Below, one piece after another: positions 46,033 to 55,658 of a DNA stretch of 64,000 bases. A model generated the notes under the pieces. That model was not told where the DNA came from and ran no database searches. It saw nothing but the letters and a program-made list of their open reading frames with translations. Source of the stretch: Tricholoma matsutake (lineage: Eukaryota; Basidiomycota; Agaricomycetes; Agaricales; Tricholomataceae); contig AP026541.1 of assembly GCA_026075535.2 (NCBI GenBank), positions 10,230,001 through 10,294,000 of the forward strand. The letters run 5' to 3'. The translations under genes were made by a program, and so were the position numbers. The stretch's first letter is position 1. Each line of letters begins with the position of its first letter.

Positions 46033-47671
46033 AGGACCCCCGACAACCCCCCAAAATGCCTGATCCCTGTCCGGATAAAAATGGCCGAAATTTTTTTGAA
46101 TCCCTGAGGCCGTGCGGATAGAAAATGGGCAAAAATGGGTGACTTCCCGTAAGGATCTAGAAAAATCTAGAGAGGTTTCGACGCTCTAAACTTCCATCAG
46201 CCGCCATGCCGAAGCCAAATTGGGACGAATTTCATTTCAGTTCCTGAAAACCAACCACCTCTGTAGATTGCATGATCTACAGAGGCCTCAGGACCCCTCT
46301 GTAGTTACCTATAAACAATTTCTACCTCGCTAAATGAGATCGGTGTGATAGGATCTCTATCTTTTGTGTTCCAGAGACCCGTTTTGGGAATACACATGAT
46401 CCCGTCCCGTTCCCGCTCCCTCCATCAGCATCTAATAAATTCGGTACTTAGTTTGCTTATGGTTTAGAAATATCTACAAAGACTGATTCCAAATGTGTTC
46501 GAACTCAGCCCGTTGTCCTATCAACTCTTCTAAATTTTTCTAAATCCTTACGGAAAGTCACCCAATCATGTTGATCCCTGAGGTATATGTCCGGATAAGA
46601 ACTGCCTCGCAGGCCGTAGGCCTGATCCGGTCCGGATAAAAATACAGGGTTGAACGTTGAGCCTGGAGCCAAAAAAAAAATGAACCATGCGAAGGGATGA
46701 GCGTAGTCTGTACTAACCTATACTAGCCTAGCGCCTAGCATTTCTATCTATCTAAAAGCTAAATATCCCGAACAAGTGTTGTCTATCTACGTCTTTCTTG
46801 CGCATGCATCAAATCCCCAAAATGGACATTGAATATGTGATGGTACACGAGAATCCACCGCCGTTTGATGAGAAGCGGTGGATTGGGAAAGGGAAGATAT
46901 TTCCTTCTAATTCCTCTGCTTTTCCAGACTTAGAAGGTTACCGAAAAAGAAAATTGTTTATACCAGAAGATTTTTACAGATACACTTTCCCCAATAGCGA
47001 GGTTACAGTCAAAGACTTTCTCGCTCTCAGACTACCAAAAGAAAGTTACGCATTGGTACATCTCAGCTTCGACATGCTTCTCAACCTTCCCTGCAAATGA
47101 CGATGATCATCAAACATATCCGCCGTGTCATATTTCGTCTTGCAGGTTTTCAAACAGATGGTCAGCCAGCAATTTCGGTCTATTCCAGAGAAATTGCAGT
47201 CCCTACAGTCCAATAAATTCACACTGCTCCCTTCCTCGGCATTTCTCTGCATTCTCGATACTGCTCCCCGCAGTGCCCTAGAAACTGGGCTTCGGATCGG
47301 CATACCAGACCACATTCGGTTCAACGTCCTAACGAAAAAAAATTCAAAAATCTTGATTGTTATGAAGGCACTGAAGTCTAGATGCAAAAATGCTGCGGAT
47401 AGTACTCATATGGCCGAGGAGGATGGCGATGACGACTAACACATGTTCTATATAGTAATATTTACCTACCTAGAGCGAAATTTCGAAAGAAAAAAAAAAC
47501 GACTATTTTTAGCGATTTTTCCCAATGCCTGATCCCATGTGCGGATAAAAAAGTGACCTGCGGTAGGCCTGAGGCAAAGTGCGGATAAAAATGCCACGAA
47601 ACGGCCTCAAATTTTTTTTATCCGGACGAAAATTTTGGGATCAGGCATTTTGGGGGGTTGTCGGGGGTCCT
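46033..47671. mobile_element. Element G: DNA transposon with perfect 35-bp inverted ends
   Basis: The two ends (starting AGGACCCCCGACAACC) are identical inverted copies over 35 bp. A perfect 8-bp duplication CACCACAC flanks them (46025-46032 and 47672-47679). The motif CGGATA(A/G)A recurs near both ends (about 46072, 46118, 46592, 46632, 47542, 47582, and inverted near 47622), like transposase-binding subterminal repeats. An inner foldback (GTGACTTCCCGTAAGGAT near 46140 and its complement near 46540) is present. Perfect ends make it one of the youngest insertions. The 8-bp duplication would fit hAT, but the end sequence is not the usual YAGNG, so I leave the superfamily open. Confidence 0.82.
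46798..47439 (+). CDS. Small ORF carried by element G, unknown function
   Basis: The frame opens at 46798, with other in-frame ATGs at 46804 and 46822. It reads through DEKRWIGKGKIFPSNSSAF and RKRKLFIPEDFYRYTFPNSE. A likely intron follows, with donor GT at 47055 (GTACAT) and acceptor TTGCAG at 47145. The second exon continues VFKQMVSQQFRSIPEK to an acidic end (EEDGDDD) at 47439. Unlike the surrounding relics it has no internal stop. No transposase catalytic motif or known domain is recognised. It could be a captured host gene, an accessory protein, or a chance frame. Intron boundaries are my inference. Confidence 0.4.
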
Positions 47672-47785
47672 CACCACACCCGCACCCATCACACCTGTGA
47701 CCAAAACACCGTGGGAATACCCGCACCCGTGATATACCCTGACCATTATGTTGATCATGCCCACAAATTTATTTCTCTAGCCTAA

Positions 47786-49240
47786 ACACCTTTATTTGTA
47801 CCGTAAATTAGTGTTTTTGAAGACGCTCTTCAGTTTTCAGGTTTCAAGGTCTCCAGGTTTTTGGAAACCCAGAAAACCAAAAAAACGCAAGGAAACCAGA
47901 AACTTACTTGACGTTTTGCTGATGTTCCAAATATAGTAATACTATGATATCATTGTCCGCACCTCCCCAGATGTGTCGCAAACCCATCTTGCCAGTGCCT
48001 GTTCAAGCTCAAGTTCCAGACACTGAAGATCCATTTTTCTTTGCTTGTGCATTCTTGTCTCATTTTCCCTTTGTTTCCAGGCAGATCTTCGTTCCATGGT
48101 GTTGCTTTTCCAGGTTTGCAAGCCCAACAGTGCCACAATGTATGCAATCAGGACATTCAGCGTATCCCCCGGTATTGAGGACTGGCTGGATATTCTCAGA
48201 ATTAGTAATAGGGCATTCCTGTAAGAATATAACGAACACATACCTGTGGTATAGAATTCATTTTAGCAGTGAGGTCGTGTTGCATTGAGTGAATGGCATT
48301 ATGGCAAAGTACCCTAACCCCAAACGTGGTATTTTTTCTTTAAAAAATTCAAGGAAAATGGTTCGTTATTTAGATTAAATACTCAAATTCTACTGACCAG
48401 TGATATTTCAGGATCCTACAGTGCTTAAATTGCACTCCAGGTTCATTTTTTTCACCGAAATGGTCGGGTGCCCAAAAAAATTTCGCGGCCATACTTAGGC
48501 CGGACTAACCCCATCCGGGATTATCGGGCCGGTGCCCCCTTGACTATAAGAAGTATAACACCTACATATGCCAATTTCATTTTACCCTGACCGCTAGCGT
48601 TCATGTCCCCCAATTTGACAAAGTGTCTGGGTCCCTGTCCCAAAAATGCCGCTAGTATTGGGTCCACGTCAATGGTTCCTGCTTATCGATATAATATATT
48701 ACAACATTGTTTTCGAAATTCGGAGGTACTAAGTCATGTCACTTCGGGTCGACTATTACTAGGTACGCTTTACATGGTCCAATTGTAGAAACTTGGGGTT
48801 TCAAGCACCTGTGATGGCAAAAGCATCTTTCATTCCCAGATGCGGCTTTTCGAGTCTCTCCACAAAGTTACGTATGGAATTGTTGTCAAACGGCGACAAA
48901 AGGTGACACCAGTGCGGAAAAAAAAAAAACTTCCTTTCACTCTCCGTTGACAAGGGATGACACAAACTGATACTGCAATTCTAACATCCCACCTAGACCT
49001 CCGTCCACAAATTCCGCTCTTAGTTTAATCACGCTAGATGAAGATCCTGGTTCTGCAGTCTTAACATCCCAGTAATCTCTAAACCTCCGAGTCCCTCACG
49101 GGTTATGTTCACCTTCCGATTCCGATTAATCATGCCATAGTTAAGATAAAATACTAGCAATAACACACACACACACTACTACATCATGATACTGCCCAGT
49201 GCCCGACACACACACTGGCTGTTACACGGACATCCCGAGT
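47786..49240. other. No supported gene
   Basis: Transition zone between the transposon region and the gene-dense half. It holds a foldback-like stretch of TTTCAGG/CCAGAAAACC near 47830-47910, and a TAGTGTTTTTGAAG near 47804 that resembles a hAT end without a visible partner. Nothing else could be supported. Confidence 0.4.
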
Positions 49241-52063
49241 CTACGGGACATATATCCTCGAGAACCCCTCCACACTATACAAAACCAAATCAGAATCCCA
49301 CAACAACAACAACAAAAAAAACCACAAACCTCCGTCTACAACACGGACAACGATGTTTACTCGGCACACTCCTCGCGGCCAGTGCCTCCCTGCACCCATT
49401 GCACATCGCCAAGCACCTGTCGCCAAGTATAAGCGATGGAAAGGTGGATAGAATTAAAAAAATCTACACCCACCGACAAGGCCAACAAATAACCTCGCGC
49501 ACCTCCGCCAAACACACCACACACGCCCGCGCTTCCACCGAGCTCCTCTCTTTCCCCCCACTCTCACTCTCACGCCGACGCTCCTCAACCCACCTTTGCT
49601 CGTTATCCCCAACACCATATTTCCCAACCAAAGCACCCCACCGCCTCCTCGTCATCGGTCCCACATTCGCACCTTCATCTTGATCCGGCGTGTTGGAACT
49701 GGCGGTAGGGGAGTGCAGTAAATGCGCAAGGACGTCCCGGAGGCTAGCTCTTTGATCTTGTGATCCAAGAACCGACCCAGACCCAGACTCCGAACCTGAA
49801 CTCGGACCCGTAACAGGATCAGAGGCCCCTGAAGGGAACAAGATATCCGCTAGGAGCGCCAAGACTTCCTTTTGTCCGGCAGTCCCGTCTTCAGCATACG
49901 ACTCATCCTCTTCTTCTTCATCCTCATCCGCTTCCCAAGATACATCAGCCTCACTCCCACTCACATATTCTCCATCTTCCTCATCACTACTACTCAGACT
50001 CTCCCCTCTTAGAAAACGCCTGTACGCATCCTCCTCATCCTTCTCCTCCCCACCCTCACTACTTCCCTCTTCCTCCCCCACTCCCTCTTCGTCCTGTCCC
50101 TCTCCTCTCCCAATCCCCAGCTCCCCATCACCACCCTCTCCCTCCTCGTGCTCCAAACGATTCCCACCCTTCCCAAACATTCTAACAATCCTCCATCCAA
50201 CCCCAACACCCGCCCACGCAAGCCGCCCCATCACCCTCATCCGGAAACCAAACCCAAACATATGGAGCACCCCAGCCAAAAAGTTTACCTGTGCGCTTAC
50301 AGATCCAGATTCCGCATCCCTCGTAGACGTAGTGTCGGCAAGAGGTAGGGCAGACGAAGATACAGTCCGAATTTCGTTATTTAGCCCTCTCAGTACTTTC
50401 GTTTTCGCCTTGTACTTGGTCCCCACTGCGGTTGGCGTCCGCCTATTCAATGACCGGGCACCCAACCTCGACGTAGTGGTAGAAGTAACGCTCGCACTAA
50501 CCATCCCACCCACATCCACCCTTCCAATCCGCATACTCCCATACTCCATCCTCTCCTTTCCATCGACGACAACTTCCCTCTCTTTCCCCTTCTCCCTCTC
50601 CCTCTCCTCTTCATGCTCAGATGAGCTTCCCCCCAAATATAGCCCGCCGGCATACACACCAGCGACCTCGTTCCGCCATCCACGTCCAGCGGCGGCCTCG
50701 AGACTCTGCGTGCTCAGACGCAGGAGGACGACCCCAAAGTCTTCATCGTACGGCAGGGAGGAGAGGACGGAACGGAAGTACGCGAATGGTGTCACTGGAT
50801 CATTTGTACTTGACCCGGATTGACGTCTTGTTCGTGCAATGCGGTGTGGGTGGTTAGCGTTAGCGGATCCAAGTAGTACAAGGCGTGCGAGGAGGTTGAG
50901 GAAGTGTGTGAGGAGGATGCTGAGTATGAGGAGTGTCTCGAAGACGTTGGGGACGTAGTTGAGGAGCGGATAGGTTTGGTGGCGGCCTGTGTGGGGGTTC
51001 CTTGGCTTAGTTGAAGCTGGGTCGTCGGGAGCGAGAAGGAGGAAGGAAGGAAGTGGGAATGAGGCAAAGTGCGAGAGGAGAGTGAGGTGGAAGTGAGTGA
51101 GGGAGAGGAAGGAAGAGAGGGCGGTGGGGAGGAGGCGGTGCATGGAGAGCCGCTTGGATATGGAGAGGATGTGAAGGATTGTTAGCTGGAGGGATGTCAG
51201 TTCTAGTTGTTGTATATGAATTGAAGGCTTGCCTGGAATAACGGAATTGCAATGGTAATGACGACGTGCTTATCCGGTCTTGAGGGCATACCCTTTGCAA
51301 GAGGGTAATAGTTATGCGATGACGGCGACGAGTAAATGTGTAAGAGAAAAGCATATCCAACCTCAAAGGCATGAAAAGCTCTTAGGACACAGAATATGAA
51401 ATACACGACATTGATACACACCAAGTTAAATGGGGTGGTGTTGGAGTTCTCCCCGCCCATGCCAAACGCGGCACCATGAGATCCCTGGCCATCAAGTGCG
51501 CGCACAAATGCCTCGACGCAAAATGCAGCACAGATAGCAACAAACGTAGACCAGCACACCTCTGACATGTCTTTCTTCTCCGCCCACGCCATCAGCTGGG
51601 CAGAAGATCCTATGCGAATGCCACTCGTCTGTATGACAAGAAGCACCCAGAGCAGTAGTTTCTGGGAAAGGAGGTAAAGCGTGGGGAGATGAAGTGCGAA
51701 TCGCATTGCAGCATGTGTGGCCTGGGGGTCAGTAGGAAGGAATCGACGGAGGGAGGAGAGGGGCCTATTTGAGTGATGAGGTGCGTGAGGTCGTTGAACG
51801 GGAACGACCGTGTGTTGGATTCGGTGAAGGAGAACAAACATGAGAAAGAGCCCACACATATATGCCGAAGTAAAGAAACTAAAAGGGCCAGGAAAGCTGG
51901 GTGTAGGCTGTCGGTGTTCTGGTGAAGGTATAGATTCGTCGACATCGTGGTCGACGATGGGAGCAGAGTCTGCTTTGCGTTTGAGGAATCTAGAAGGGAA
52001 GAAGTTGAATATTGCAGATATATTGTAAGATTGGCGGTGGCTGCTCGTCGTCGTTGCTGCCAT
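49241..52063 (-). CDS. Multi-pass membrane protein with C-terminal RING finger (putative E3 ubiquitin ligase)
   Basis: Four exons close in frame to 883 codons: 52063-51292, 51232-49474, 49416-49330, 49274-49241, with GT-AG introns of 55-59 nt. The start is MAATTTSSHRQSYN; an ATG at 52105 is an alternative. Five or six hydrophobic segments (for example AYMCGLFLMFVLLHRI, FETLLILSILLTHFLNLLA) fill the first half. A long Ser/Glu/Asp-rich acidic region follows. The C terminus is a Cys-rich RING of the CVVCLAEVREVICWPCRCL type, ending CPCCRR and SVEGFSRIYVP. This layout resembles the Asi1/Asi3-like membrane RING ligases of the nuclear envelope and ER. That assignment is by architecture only. Confidence 0.8.
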
Positions 52064-52839
52064 CGTCGTCGCTGTCACCGTCGTCAACAAAAGCCTAATT
52101 GTCAATGATGTATTAATAGATTTACGAGTTTCAGTGTCACAAGATCATTGCAATGCTCCAAATCAGTCCAAATCCTCCGTGTTTTCATATAAATTAAAAC
52201 ATTGCGCAATGAATCATCATGTGATCGCGTGCGCGCCACCAGGATGGTAAGTAGATGCTACGGGAATACACAAAGAGTAACTTTCTTGTCATCCAAGTCC
52301 ATGATTTCATTTGTCTTTGGGTCCGGAGGATTGAGTAAATAAAATAGAACACAGCTTGTTTGACCAGCACTGCATGCCAGATCCGGACGTAGAGTCGAAC
52401 CAATTTTCAAATAGCTGGTTATCGATTCTTGGAAAGTACATTCAAAGCCCTCAGGCCAGAATCAGAGAGACACTCTGCACAGTTGACACGACGTTCTCCA
52501 CGATAACAAAAATGGCAGAACAGTCGACGACGGGCTGTCAGCTACTTATTACCGGTGAGACGATCGATGTAGGAGCCATTGTACCTTGATATGTGGAGTC
52601 GGCAAGAAAAATGACATCAACGCTCCTCTTACTTGCCTGCATTTTCTCCAAGTGTGAAACATCAGATTAAGGTGAGGAGTAACAAGAGAAAACAACTCGG
52701 GAACAACGCGTACATAGAATAACCACTTGACAACACGGATGACTTGAGAATCCAAGATTACAAAGTGTGGTACAATATAGTACAGATTCTGTGCCACCAG
52801 GTGCTGTTCAGATACAGATACACACTCGACGAGAACGAA
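52064..52839. other. Intergenic, possible extra exon of the neighbouring gene
   Basis: A minus-strand open stretch (52797-52549) with hydrophobic LYYIVPHFVILDSQ could be joined to the gene on its right through a GTGAGT...GGCACAG intron. I cannot tell whether this is real. The rest is a promoter-length spacer for the RING gene. Confidence 0.3.
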
Positions 52840-53468
52840 TCAACTCACATAGGCTAGAAGGTAGGAGAGGTTATGAACTCCAATAATACCGCTGCGGCTG
52901 AGTAGCTCGATAGTCTGTGGGTGACGAAGACGTTGATGAGAGAGTTTTGTCATGGTGGTATGGCAATACTGCAGATCGAGGCTAGTACGATCGTCGCGTA
53001 CACTGTCAAATGGGCCTATGAAATAAATGGAAAGCGTGGAACTCACCTTCGTCAACGGTTCTGACACTTCGTCAAGTCGGCGGGTACTTCCCCCTGCTAA
53101 GCCGTCCGGCGGGAGCTGCTCCTTATGCGACTCTGACTTGCCTTCTTCGGCTGCAGATGACGCTCGCCTCCTCTCTCTTCGCCTCCTCTTGCGCCTCTCC
53201 CATGTCACAATTCCAATCAAAGTACAAGCAATGACGACTACGTGTAACCTTATGAATACACAACGAGAGGTAACTCAGGCTAGAGAAGGAATCTTACCAG
53301 TTATTACAACAACAGCGATTTCCCATGATACCCCGAGAGAGCCTGAAGGTACTCTGATCGAAGATTATATTTTGAGACAGTGTCTACGATTGGAGGGATC
53401 AAGTCATACCCTCCACCATTTTGTGGTGCCGGGATCGTGGTGACACTCGTGGTTGTAGTTGTAGACAT
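52840..53468 (-). CDS. Small single-pass membrane protein, unknown function
   Basis: The start ATG at 53468 gives MSTTTTTSVTTIPAPQ, a Ser/Thr-rich N terminus. After an intron (GTATGA to GATCAG) the frame runs into a strongly hydrophobic helix, IAVVVITVVIACTLIGIVTW. The helix is completed across a second intron (GTAAGA to CACGTAG). A very basic cytosolic stretch follows (ERRKRRRRERRRA), then a Ser/Glu/Lys and Pro region (EGKSESHKEQLPPDGLAGG). The topology would be type I without a clear signal peptide. The 3' end is uncertain: the frame may stop near 52840, or an intron at about 53044 (GTGAGT) may give a shorter tail. No family recognised. Confidence 0.5.
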
Positions 53469-54385
53469 AGAGACAAAACACTAGAGTAGCAGTGGTGGAC
53501 ACAGGGGGCAGAGGACCGGCGAAGTTGAGACGAAACTGCCGACCGGTATGTGGTGGTAGGTGACTTTTATACCCTTGCCCAAGTAACCTTGGCAGCGAGA
53601 GGATAGCGGATGCCAAGCCTCAAACAGGTCGATACGACTTTTGCCAAGTGCCAAGCCTGGTTCAGCCAAGAGAATTGTCATAAGATGACGATGTCTGACA
53701 TGAGGAAGGACAGAGAATTAGTTTTGAACAAGTCAGAGTGCAGTCCTAGGGCATCGAATTCTGGCTGGAATATTAGTCCCTTCCAAAGCTTAACAGGCCG
53801 TGCAAGTTTGTTACGAGTAGTCGGATCATATGCGGAAGTTTATGTCTGTCAGCTCAGCGCGAATATGATAATTGGCGTAATAACACCATTAGCACCGGTT
53901 ACAATAGCCAAGAAGCCCAAAGTCTGCAGCCGTTGATTTTGAAGTATATACATAGGTTGAAGTTCCCAAGATGTGGAATTCAGTCAGTGAAATCAATTTT
54001 GTCTCGGAACACCTGTGAGGGCTTCCAAAATCGGGCTTGAAACATCACGTGTGTCAATTATTCTATGTCTAGGCTTGTCTAGGCAAACATTTCTTCTGTG
54101 CAGGATCCAAGCAGGGTCTAAATCATAGGGAGACGCATGAGCCATAAATAGAAATAGATCTATAGAGCAAGGCGAAGGAAAGCTAGCTCGGTAGATCGCT
54201 CAAACTAACATTGAAACACTTTTATATCATGGATCTATGACTCAAAACAGCTTTACTGTTGTAGAGATTCACAATCCATCCATCTCGTACGGGCATCTCT
54301 AGTTGCGTAAAAGATAGGTGTGGAGGCGGGGCATGAACAAACCAATCACAAACAAATTGGCAGGCCGTTTGGATTCACCATCAAC
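53469..54385. other. Divergent intergenic region
   Basis: It separates the small membrane protein gene (-) from the FAHD1-type gene (+), so it should carry both promoters. No repeat ends or conserved motif could be supported. Confidence 0.4.
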
Positions 54386-55498
54386 ATGGCTGCGGCATCT
54401 TTTATTCAACGTGGTAAGAAGGCGAGATTTTTTGACTTGCTGTCAAGAAACCATCCATGAACCGACATGTCCTCATGCATAGATTGTCGCTATCGGCAGG
54501 AATTTCGCCGCACACGCACAGGAGCTTAACAATCCTCCGCCCAAAGAGCCTTTTTTCTTCCTCAAGCCCACCACAAGCTACCTTCCCTCTGGAGGAAAAG
54601 TGGAGATCCCAAGGGGAATTGTCGCACATCATGAAGGTAGGTACCTATTCGCACACTGAAGAAGGGTTGAAGCTAACCTAAGCTTTACGATCCATTCTTC
54701 TCTAGTCGAACTTGGGCTTGTTATAGGCAAAGGAGGAAGGGATATCACCCAAGCCGATGCTGACTCTCATGTAGCTGGATATGGTTCGTGTTTCTCCATG
54801 AAGCTACTCCACTCTCAAATGAATAACCTCCCAAAGCCTTGGCGGTCGACATGACGGCAAGAAATCTCCAAGATCAAGTGAAGAAACAGGGGTTGCCATG
54901 GTCTGCCGCGAAAGGATTCGACACGTTTACGCCAATCGGGTATGTCGTGTTTTTTTTTAATAACCCCCTGCGGAGCAGCCGCGTTGTGATTGTGTGGTGT
55001 TCTGGGTGCCTTGTTCCCTTCATTCATTACTTCATGCTTATTCCGGGCGTTCCTAAGGTCTTTTATCCCTAAAACGCAAGTTCCAGATCCACATAACCTG
55101 TGGCTCTTGCTCAAGGTACATTTCTATGCATGCGTGATGCTTCTGTCATTCATGTCATCCTCATGTTGATGTGATGTTAACGAAACATGTCAGATCAATG
55201 GTATCATTAAGCAAGATGGAACAACCGCTGATATGATCTTCCGTATCCCACGACTAATTGAACACATCTCCTCAATCATGACTCTGGAGGTGGGAGCTCT
55301 CCCTGGTCTTTGAGGCTTCCATTCATTATCGTCCAGGAAGGTGACCTGATTCTGACGGGGACGCCATCCGGCGTAGGTCCAGTGATGCCAGGCGATAACG
55401 TTGAGTGCTTATTAGCCGACACAGCGAAAGGTGAATTAGCCAAGCTGGATTTTACAGTCGCTGCGCGACATGGAGGATATCGGTTCCAGGCGGACTAG
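54386..55498 (+). CDS. Acylpyruvase of the fumarylacetoacetate hydrolase family (FAHD1-type)
   Basis: Seven exons close exactly to 228 residues: 54386-54421, 54483-54636, 54706-54783, 54837-54939, 55058-55115, 55194-55289, 55337-55498. The protein starts [12 protein letters not shown], then [64 protein letters not shown] and [15 protein letters not shown]. This is the FAHD1 order, with the metal-binding acidic residues in conserved motifs. FAHD1 proteins are usually mitochondrial and act on acylpyruvates and oxaloacetate. The first intron needs a GC donor (AAG|GCGAGA). An upstream ATG at 54333 with a GT donor is the alternative, but the GC-AG model gives the canonical N terminus. Its neighbour SAPS is convergent, 160 bp away. 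Confidence 0.88.
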
Positions 55499-55658
55499 AT
55501 ACTAGTTGTCATATTGAATGACTGTCATTCGTCCGCATACAACCGTACTGGTTAAATACAACGGTGCTTCCCCAGCGCAATACAATAGATGCACAAGTAC
55601 GATATAGTCCACTAATGGCAATGCAAGTAAAATACACACAACAAGCGCGTAACAGATT

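Larger units (their letters stand above)
44550..47741. mobile_element. hAT-like element H, inserted in the Plavaka gene
   Basis: Ends TAGGGTTTTTCACAGGTAT and CAGGGTATATCACGGGTGC (right end, complement) are imperfect hAT-type inverted repeats. A perfect 8-bp duplication ACCATTAT flanks it (44542-44549 and 47742-47749). Removing it restores the Plavaka reading frame. It contains GGGTACGGGTATAAACCC-type palindromes near 44630, a minisatellite, and a further nested element. A short plus-strand frame at 44864-45136 (starting MIVKVHQIPEPS) is not recognisable. Confidence 0.85.
41309..47785 (+). pseudogene. Plavaka-type transposase gene, interrupted near its C terminus
   Basis: Reading exon by exon gives a long protein typical of Plavaka transposases: WAPFQDCLEFDLAYYHYVRL, HGCMFVPIVAGSDKKTVSV, YGLGPYIADYPEQ-like VIFGLGPYIADYPEQ, LLAPDLLHQLTKGIFKDHLV, GLCSSITKLKHIKAVKEPW, then an acidic linker and IRVYHSAVAIYYAPSDL. 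At least seven short introns are visible, for example GTAAGT...CTAG at 42126-42183. TGA codons at about 41587, 43173, 44009 and 44440 break it, several where Arg is expected. A hAT-like element (44550-47741) splits the last codons. After it, VDHAHKFISLA and TAA at 47783-47785 complete the protein. Terminal repeats of the Plavaka element were not found. Confidence 0.82.

Noticed and set aside
5237..47785. TGA used as a sense codon (alternative genetic code)
   Set aside because: TGA replaces both Trp and Arg codons in relics, many relics also carry frameshifts, and the apm4-type gene in the healthy half appears to end with TGA. Simple C-to-T decay explains it better.
49186..50823. Plus-strand frames opposite the RING-finger gene
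   Set aside because: Shadows of the minus-strand acidic Ser/Glu-rich exon. The minus-strand model closes in frame over four exons.
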